Under the pieces are notes generated by a model, which was not told the DNA's origin, ran no database searches, and saw nothing but the letters and a program-made list of their open reading frames with translations. 5,976 bases of DNA from Candidatus Brockarchaeota archaeon (GTDB lineage: Archaea; Thermoproteota; EX4484-205; DTQO01), in contig JAFNJA010000123.1 of the NCBI GenBank assembly GCA_017601265.1, forward strand, positions 1 to 5,976, in the 5' to 3' direction. The translations under genes were made by a program, and so were the position numbers. This document shows, in pieces, positions 1 to 4,475 of this stretch (the first letter of the stretch is position 1; every line of letters starts with the position of its first letter).

Positions 1-157
1 CGTCCCACACGTGCGTGACCCTCGCGCCCTCGACCCTCGCCTCGTACATAGGAAAGCCGTGCTTTTTCGCCAGTTCCCTGTCATAACCGTTGAGCATCTC
101 GGAAAACGACCTGGCGTGCCAGGCTGAAGCTCCGCCAACCATCCCTATCCTTATCAT
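1..157 (-). CDS. Gfo/Idh/MocA-family oxidoreductase, N-terminal fragment
   Basis: The reading frame starts at an ATG (157-155) and stays open to base 1, giving 52 codons; the C-terminus lies outside the window. The protein opens MIRIGMVGGASAWHARSF, a hydrophobic beta strand followed by a glycine-rich turn, as at the start of a Rossmann NAD(P)-binding fold. The loop reads GMVGGASAWH instead of a textbook GxGxxG, a form I associate with the Gfo/Idh/MocA branch that carries 'G..G..SxxH' and a later 'GARVxxxW' strand; here GARVTHVW lies at about residues 45-52. Family members reduce or oxidise sugars, inositols and related polyols in the cytoplasm; the substrate cannot be told from this piece. 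A GAGTGA element about 4 bases before the ATG fits an archaeal ribosome-binding site. It is divergent from the ABC exporter operon, and nothing in the sequence ties it functionally to that operon. Confidence 0.7.
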   Translation of the reverse strand, partial: MIRIGMVGGASAWHARSFSEMLNGYDRELAKKHGFPMYEARVEGARVTHVWD

Positions 158-208
158 TTTTCACTCGACAACCTTAGTTCCAACCGAAGGCGTTACAGGA
201 CTCGGCGA

Positions 209-223
209 GTATTAACGCTTTCC
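209..223 (-). promoter_or_regulatory. Possible TATA/BRE promoter for the oxidoreductase gene
   Basis: Read on the minus strand this is GGAAAGCGTTAATAC: a purine-rich BRE-like GGAAAG followed by the AT-rich GTTAATAC. It is the most AT-rich spot upstream of the oxidoreductase. It sits about 55 bases before the ATG at 157, so initiation about 25 bases downstream would leave a leader of roughly 25-30 bases, compatible with the GAGTGA ribosome-binding site. The match to TTTATATA is only partial. Confidence 0.35.
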
Positions 224-226
224 AAG

Positions 227-284
227 ATCCGCGCGGCGATCGAGCGGGACTTTCGGGCACCTTCCATCCGCCGAATCCGCGCGG
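227..284. repeat. Pair of 10-base direct repeats containing palindrome CCGCGCGG
   Basis: ATCCGCGCGG occurs at 227-236 and again at 275-284, 48 bases apart. Each copy contains the perfect palindrome CCGCGCGG (229-236 and 277-284). A second shared word, AACGCTT, lies at 214-220 and 286-292. The left copy is just upstream of the minus-strand TATA-like element and the right copy just upstream of the plus-strand one. Such an arrangement would suit a dimeric repressor or activator controlling both divergent units, but no regulator gene is visible and a chance repeat in GC-rich DNA is possible. Confidence 0.4.
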
Positions 285-297
285 GAACGCTTATATG
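281..297 (+). promoter_or_regulatory. Probable archaeal TATA box for the ABC exporter operon
   Basis: TTATAT at 291-296, preceded by GGGAAC (283-288), is the best TATA-plus-BRE-like element ahead of the operon; the rest of the intergenic region on this strand is GC-rich. Archaeal initiation usually falls about 25 bases downstream of the box centre, here near base 318-322. That is inside the longest reading frame (ATG at 295) but just ahead of the in-frame ATG at 331. If the element is real, the mRNA has a leader of about 10 bases and translation starts at 331. Confidence 0.45.
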
Positions 298-2166
298 ACG
301 GGTTTCTTCGCGAATGGCACCAAAAAAGGCATGAGTTTCGCGAAACCGGTGCTCAGCTACATAGATTCCCTGAAACCGAAGAAAAGCTTCACGCAGTCGG
401 CCTACGCCTTCAAGAGGTTGCTTAGGTACCATAGGAAATACGTTCCTTCCATAGTCGCGATAACGGTCCTTTCGGTCCTAAGGTCCTACCTGTTCACGCT
501 GGAGCCTATCTATACCTCTTTGATCATAGACGATGTCATAATAGGAAGTAATTACGAAGTTTTAACGTATTACCTTGCGGTAATATTCCTTTCGGGAGCC
601 GGTTTCGGCATTACCAACTTTTTAATCTCATATGCGCACGGAAGGATGGCCCAATACATAGTGAGGGACATCAGATCGGAATACTATTCCTCGCTGCAAA
701 GCAAATCGTACAGTTTCTACGATTCGGTCCAAGTCGGGGACCTCGTTTCCAGGGCGACGATGGACTTGCAAATGGTTGACGGATTCTTGAGGACGTGGAT
801 AGGAACCGTTTTGAACGCCACTTTCTCTATCATCGCGATCTTCGCCATAATGAATTCCATAAGCACGCCCATGACGCTTGCCTCTTTGGTGCCCATGCCT
901 TTCATCTTTTACTTCACGACGAAGCTTTGGGTGGAGACGATGCCGCTCTTCAGGAACATGCAGCTCATCCTTGGAAAATTGGGCGCTTACATCCAGCAGA
1001 ACATACTCGGGATGAAAACGGTAAGGATATTCCAGAAAGAAACGGAAGTGGTCGAAGGTTTCAAAAAAATAGAGCAAAAGTTCGTGGACACCGCCATCTC
1101 CGCGGGAAGGATTCAGTCGATTTACATGCCGCTGTCGCCAGCCATACTCACTCTTGGCATAGCGGGGGTTTACGTTTACTCCGCATATTCGATCGCCGCC
1201 TTAGGTTCTACCTTGACGGTAGGAGGAATAATATTGTTCGCAAGGTACATGATAAGGCTGACGTTCCCCCTCAGGGACTTGAGCATGTTGCTTGGAACTT
1301 GGATAAACGCGTCGGCTGGGTTGGAGAGGGTCTTTGAGGTAGTAGATACTCCAAGGAGCGTTTCGGATCTGCCAAACGCGAAGGATGTCGTGATCAAAGA
1401 GGGAAAACTTGAGTTCAGGGACGTGACGTTCGGTTACGCGAAGGACAGGCCGGTCCTCAGGAATGTCAGCTTCGTTGTAAATCCTGGGGAAAGGGTGGCG
1501 ATCCTCGGGGCGACTGGTTCGGGAAAGTCTTCTTTGGTCTACTTGGTCCCGAGGTTTTACGACGTCGACTCGGGGAGCGTGCTGATAGATGGCGTTGACG
1601 TGAGGGAGTTCAAGCTTTCCTCTCTCAGGAGGCAGATAGGAATCGTGTTGCAAGACGTCTTCCTATTCTCTGGAACGATAAGAAGCAACATCGCCTTTGG
1701 GAAACCTCGTGCCTCGATGGAAGAGATAGCAAAGATAGCCAAGATGGCAAGGATACACGAGTTCATAGAATCCCTTCCCGAGGGTTACGAGTCCTTGGTT
1801 GGGGAAAGGGGAACCACGCTCTCTGGAGGGCAGAGGCAAAGGATAACGATAGCCAGGGCACTTTTGATGGATCCAAAGATACTGATAATGGACGACTCCC
1901 TCTCTTTCGTCGATTCGAAGACTGAAAAAGAGATCCAGTCGGCGATAGAAGAGGCCATGAAGGGAAGGACCACTCTCGTAATCGCCCAAAGGCTTTCGAC
2001 CATAAAGAACGCGGACAAGATCCTGGTAATGGACAATGGAACCGTCATCGAATTCGGGACGCACGAAGAGCTGATCGCGATGAACGGGACCTACAAGAGG
2101 ATATACGAGACGCAATTCCTAGACAGGCCCTTGGAAAAGGCCGTCGCGGAGGTCGGGGGAGCTTAA
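295..2166 (+). CDS. ABC exporter subunit, fused TMD-NBD, with degenerate catalytic site
   Basis: A half transporter of the type IV ABC exporter (MsbA/multidrug) family: 623 residues, the normal family length, in the cytoplasmic membrane. Six membrane segments lie near residues 52-72, 91-114, 166-188, 191-210, 280-302 and 305-325, with the usual first cytoplasmic loop (VGDLVSR, 147-153). The NBD follows: A-loop Tyr381, Walker A GATGSGKS 405-412, Q-loop Gln453, signature LSGGQ 509-513, Walker B ILIMD 529-533. The catalytic Glu position is Asp534 and the switch-His position is Gln565 (IAQRLST), so its own ATP site should hydrolyse poorly. The D-loop is also unusual (SLSFVD). This pattern marks the degenerate partner of a heterodimeric exporter; the partner is encoded next. 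Substrate unknown, possibly lipids or drugs. Coordinates give the longest reading. I lean to the in-frame ATG at 331 (residue 13), because a TATA-like box overlaps the ATG at 295 and neither start has a clear ribosome-binding site. Confidence 0.93.
   Translation: MTGFFANGTKKGMSFAKPVLSYIDSLKPKKSFTQSAYAFKRLLRYHRKYVPSIVAITVLSVLRSYLFTLEPIYTSLIIDDVIIGSNYEVLTYYLAVIFLSGAGFGITNFLISYAHGRMAQYIVRDIRSEYYSSLQSKSYSFYDSVQVGDLVSRATMDLQMVDGFLRTWIGTVLNATFSIIAIFAIMNSISTPMTLASLVPMPFIFYFTTKLWVETMPLFRNMQLILGKLGAYIQQNILGMKTVRIFQKETEVVEGFKKIEQKFVDTAISAGRIQSIYMPLSPAILTLGIAGVYVYSAYSIAALGSTLTVGGIILFARYMIRLTFPLRDLSMLLGTWINASAGLERVFEVVDTPRSVSDLPNAKDVVIKEGKLEFRDVTFGYAKDRPVLRNVSFVVNPGERVAILGATGSGKSSLVYLVPRFYDVDSGSVLIDGVDVREFKLSSLRRQIGIVLQDVFLFSGTIRSNIAFGKPRASMEEIAKIAKMARIHEFIESLPEGYESLVGERGTTLSGGQRQRITIARALLMDPKILIMDDSLSFVDSKTEKEIQSAIEEAMKGRTTLVIAQRLSTIKNADKILVMDNGTVIEFGTHEELIAMNGTYKRIYETQFLDRPLEKAVAEVGGA
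2148..2160 (+). promoter_or_regulatory. Ribosome-binding site for the TMD-only gene
   Basis: GGAGGT at 2148-2153 and a G-rich GGGGGA at 2155-2160 lie inside the last codons of the first transporter gene, 12 and 5 bases before the ATG at 2166. GGAGGT is a full match to the 16S rRNA 3' end. It supports the ATG that overlaps the previous stop (TAATG) as the true start. Confidence 0.6.
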
Positions 2167-3227
2167 TGTCCGGTCCTTGGGGGGCCTTTTCCACGAGGCA
2201 GGAGGAGGAGAGGAAAAGGACGGTCCCCGACAGGGTGCTGCTGAAGAGGCTGTACGAATACGCCAAGCCGTTCAAGAAGAACCTGGCGATCGGGATCGCC
2301 GCCATCGTGCTGAGTTCCGTCACCGGATTGGCCGCGCCCTACATGCACAAGGTGGCGATAGACCAGATAATCCAACCAAGAGACCTTTCCGGTTTCTTGT
2401 GGTGGTTGCCCCTGTTCATTCTGGTCGTGCTGGGCAACTATTTCCTCCAATACGTCCAAGTTTACCAGATGCGGATCATAGGGGAAAACGTCGTCGCCAG
2501 GATAAGGGACTCCATAATGGAAAGGCTGCAAGTGATATCATTAAGGTACTTCTCGGAGGGGGAAGTCGGTAGGATCCTCTCGAGGCCCGTAAACGACGCC
2601 AACACAATAAGGATATTCCTCAGGATGGGGTTTACGAGCATACTTGTAGACACGTCCTCGATACTCGGCACATTCGTAATCATGTTCACCCTCAATTATC
2701 GGCTGGCCGTACTTGCCCTGCTGATCCTTCCTGTGGCAGTTATCGCCGTTTGGTTCTTCGGCAAGGCCTCGAGGAAGGCGTACAGGAGGGCTTTGTCCAC
2801 TTTGGCCGGCTTGACCGCCAGGATGCAGGAGGACCTGTCCGGCATGAAGGTCATCCAGGCGTTCGTCCAAGAGGACGGAGCCAAAGAGGCCTTTGGGAAA
2901 AAGCAAGACGAAAACGTCAAGGCCAACATAAGGGCGATACTCGTGTCATCGTCTTACCAGCCGATGGTGATCCTGATGAGGCTTGTTGGAACGTTGGTTT
3001 TGTTGTGGTATGGAACCGCTTTCATCAAAACCGGGAGCATAACCGTTGGGACGTTGGTCGCGTTCATAGAGTACCAGTTTTCCTATTTCATGCCGCTGAT
3101 GGACCTGATCGCGGTGTACGACCAGTACCAGTCAGCCATGGCGGCTACCGAGAGGCTTCTCGACCTTGTGGACACGAAGGTGGAGGTTTCGGACCCTCCT
3201 CCCGAGCTAGCGGTGGTGCTGGAATGA
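2166..3227 (+). CDS. ABC exporter transmembrane subunit lacking its NBD
   Basis: 353 residues that align with the transmembrane half of a type IV ABC exporter and end where the linker to the NBD normally runs. Predicted membrane segments lie near residues 39-58, 78-98, 156-176, 179-197, 265-285 and 292-313. The cytoplasmic loops carry family motifs: EGEVGRILSR at 131-140, and the GMKVIQAF helix with a following FVQED at about 226-237. The tail reads AMAATERLLDLVDTK and then a Pro-rich SDPPPEL. That is the usual lead-in to an NBD, but the frame stops 10 residues later at TGA 3225-3227. The NBD is supplied by the next frame, overlapping by ATGA. The start overlaps the stop of the first gene (TAATG). 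It should pair with the first subunit to form the 12-helix core. The separation is either a real gene split or a single missing base in the linker: one added base would restore a roughly 600-residue half transporter. Confidence 0.88.
   Translation: MSGPWGAFSTRQEEERKRTVPDRVLLKRLYEYAKPFKKNLAIGIAAIVLSSVTGLAAPYMHKVAIDQIIQPRDLSGFLWWLPLFILVVLGNYFLQYVQVYQMRIIGENVVARIRDSIMERLQVISLRYFSEGEVGRILSRPVNDANTIRIFLRMGFTSILVDTSSILGTFVIMFTLNYRLAVLALLILPVAVIAVWFFGKASRKAYRRALSTLAGLTARMQEDLSGMKVIQAFVQEDGAKEAFGKKQDENVKANIRAILVSSSYQPMVILMRLVGTLVLLWYGTAFIKTGSITVGTLVAFIEYQFSYFMPLMDLIAVYDQYQSAMAATERLLDLVDTKVEVSDPPPELAVVLE
3212..3218 (+). promoter_or_regulatory. Possible ribosome-binding site for the free-standing NBD gene
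   Basis: GGTGGTG ends 5 bases before the ATG at 3224. GGTG pairs with the anti-Shine-Dalgarno (…CACC…) at a good distance. Together with the ATGA overlap it would let ribosomes finish the TMD gene and restart on the NBD, which favours the split being functional. The element also encodes residues in the TMD tail, so a chance match is possible. Confidence 0.4.
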
Positions 3228-3967
3228 TAGAGGAAGTCGTTTTCGAAAGGGTGACTTTCGGTTACGATCCTTCGATACCGGTCTTGAAAGACGTGAGCTT
3301 CAGCCTGAAGCGGGACAGGAAACTGGCGATCGTCGGCCAGACCGGGGCTGGAAAAAGCACCATCATCAATCTACTGGCAAGGTTTTACGACCCGGACGGG
3401 GGCAGGATATTGGTAAACGGGCACGACATAAGGCGAATCAAAATCTCGTCTTTGAGGAAACGCATGGGCATAGTGTTGCAAGATTCGTTCCTGTTCCCTA
3501 TGTCGGTGAAGGAGAACATAAGATTTGGCAAACCGGAAGCATCGGACGAAGAGGTAGTGGAAGCTGCCAAGTCAGTGGGCGCCCACGATTTCGTGATTAA
3601 GCTGCCGGAAGGCTACGATTATTTCATCCAGGAGGGGTCCTCGAACATCTCCATCGGCCAGAGGCAGCTGATAAGCTTCGCGAGGACCCTGCTCGTGGAC
3701 CCCGAGATACTGGTGCTGGACGAGGCGACGTCCTCGATCGACCCTTACACCGAGCTGGTCATACAAAGGGCCCTCGCGAATCTCCTTAAGGGCAGGATGA
3801 CCGTAATAATAGCCCACAGGCTTTCGACTATAAGGCTTTGCGACGAGATTTTGGTGATAGACGGCGGCTCGATAGTAGAGAGGGGGACCCACGAGGAGCT
3901 CATGGCGAAGGGCGGCTTGTACAGTTCGTTTTACAGGTTGCAGTTCAGGGAAAAGGTTGGCGAATGA
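3224..3967 (+). CDS. ABC exporter ATP-binding subunit, free-standing, catalytic
   Basis: 247 residues making one complete exporter-type NBD. It begins MIEEVVFERVTFGYD, the first beta strand and A-loop Tyr14 of the fold, so no NBD residues are missing. Walker A is GQTGAGKS (38-45), Q-loop Gln86, Walker B ILVLD (162-166) with catalytic Glu167, D-loop SSID (170-173), switch His198 (IAHRLST). The signature is ISIGQ (142-146) instead of LSGGQ. In a head-to-tail dimer its Walker A, Glu and His face the intact LSGGQ of the first subunit, giving one competent site. Its weak signature faces the Asp/Gln-modified site, giving the degenerate one. By sequence it resembles NBDs fused to exporter TMDs, not those of importers. 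It overlaps the TMD gene by ATGA and is probably translated by coupled reinitiation. The frame is open upstream to about 2750, but that part shows no homology and is a shadow of the TMD gene. A frameshifted fusion is the alternative. Confidence 0.9.
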   Translation: MIEEVVFERVTFGYDPSIPVLKDVSFSLKRDRKLAIVGQTGAGKSTIINLLARFYDPDGGRILVNGHDIRRIKISSLRKRMGIVLQDSFLFPMSVKENIRFGKPEASDEEVVEAAKSVGAHDFVIKLPEGYDYFIQEGSSNISIGQRQLISFARTLLVDPEILVLDEATSSIDPYTELVIQRALANLLKGRMTVIIAHRLSTIRLCDEILVIDGGSIVERGTHEELMAKGGLYSSFYRLQFREKVGE

Positions 3968-3982
3968 GGCGAAGGAAAATGC

Positions 3983-4006
3983 GGGCTTTTCGATTTTTAG
4001 GATCGA
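3983..4006 (+). terminator. T-rich terminator-like tract after the exporter operon
   Basis: In the 52-base gap between convergent genes, CTTTT (3986-3990) and ATTTTT (3993-3998) follow the exporter stop by about 20 bases. Archaeal termination commonly uses such T-runs on the coding strand. TCGAT (3990-3994) and ATCGA (4002-4006) could form a 5-pair stem around them, too small to be convincing as an intrinsic hairpin. On the opposite strand only a short TTTTCC (3979-3974) is available for the nuclease gene. Confidence 0.45.
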
Positions 4007-4019
4007 CGCGCCCCGGACC

Positions 4020-4475
4020 TCAAAACTCCGCCAAATCCAAGTCCTTGTTGGATCCCAGCGTGCCCTTGTGGTGGAAGTAACACAGGGTTGCCAGGTTCTT
4101 GAGGTTGTCTGTGCCGCCTAGTTCGCGCGGTATGATGTGGTGCACTTCCGGCTTTCTCCTGGAGCCGCAACCTTTCACTTTGCACTTTCCAACGTCCCTG
4201 AGCAGGGCGAACTGGCGCATCATGGCCCAAGACCTCGATTCTGGTTCCCTGCTTCCGCCCTTCCTGAATCCCTTCTCCAGCGCCAAAAACTCGTGCCAAG
4301 CAAGGTGGTCGTAGAAGCCGTCAAGGGTCCAGAAGGCCGCTCCGCATCCCGGGCACTTCAAAAGCTGGCCCTTCACTATCTCGGAAAAGACGAACTCGGA
4401 ACGGGCTTCTTCGGGGTCTAGGCCGAGGGAGAGCATTCCCCTGCGGCGAACCTTCGCGCCCTTCAAGGGAGCCAC
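4020..4475 (-). CDS. C2H2 zinc finger-HNH endonuclease, downstream of lhr
   Basis: 151 residues, cytoplasmic, with two metal-binding modules. The first is a classical C2H2 finger spacing, Cys41-x2-Cys44-x12-His57-x3-His61. The second is a C-terminal HNH domain: Cys98 and Cys103, VHHIIPRELGG with His112/His113, Asn124/Asn127 in TDNLKN, Cys132, and His135/His136 in CYFHHKG. The Cys pairs probably hold a structural zinc. The paired His, Asn and last His match the beta-beta-alpha metal nuclease fold, which cuts DNA (sometimes RNA) with one divalent metal. All key residues are present, so activity is plausible. The finger may provide nucleic-acid binding. The assumed start is GTG at 4475, directly after the lhr stop (TGAGTG), with no strong ribosome-binding site, so coupled translation is likely. 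An alternative is the ATG at 4436 (residue 14), which would remove a basic N-terminal tail but keep both modules. Target and partner are unknown; a group-I-type or homing role is not suggested by the context. Confidence 0.8.
   Translation of the reverse strand: MAPLKGAKVRRRGMLSLGLDPEEARSEFVFSEIVKGQLLKCPGCGAAFWTLDGFYDHLAWHEFLALEKGFRKGGSREPESRSWAMMRQFALLRDVGKCKVKGCGSRRKPEVHHIIPRELGGTDNLKNLATLCYFHHKGTLGSNKDLDLAEF

Noticed and set aside
2750..3223. Upstream in-frame extension of the NBD reading frame
   Set aside because: The translation is Gly/Arg-rich with no membrane or NBD features and overlaps the well-supported TMD gene in another frame; it is a shadow.
3190..3230. Programmed -1 frameshift joining the TMD and NBD
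   Set aside because: I looked for an X-XXY-YYZ slippery heptamer and a following hairpin and saw neither; coupled reinitiation or an indel explains the junction better.
3974..3980. Minus-strand terminator for the HNH gene
   Set aside because: Only a four-T run is present, too weak to call by itself.
3838..4080. 80-codon plus-strand ORF across the convergent gap
   Set aside because: It overlaps the end of the NBD gene and the end of the HNH gene, is Arg/Gly-rich, and has no recognisable motif.
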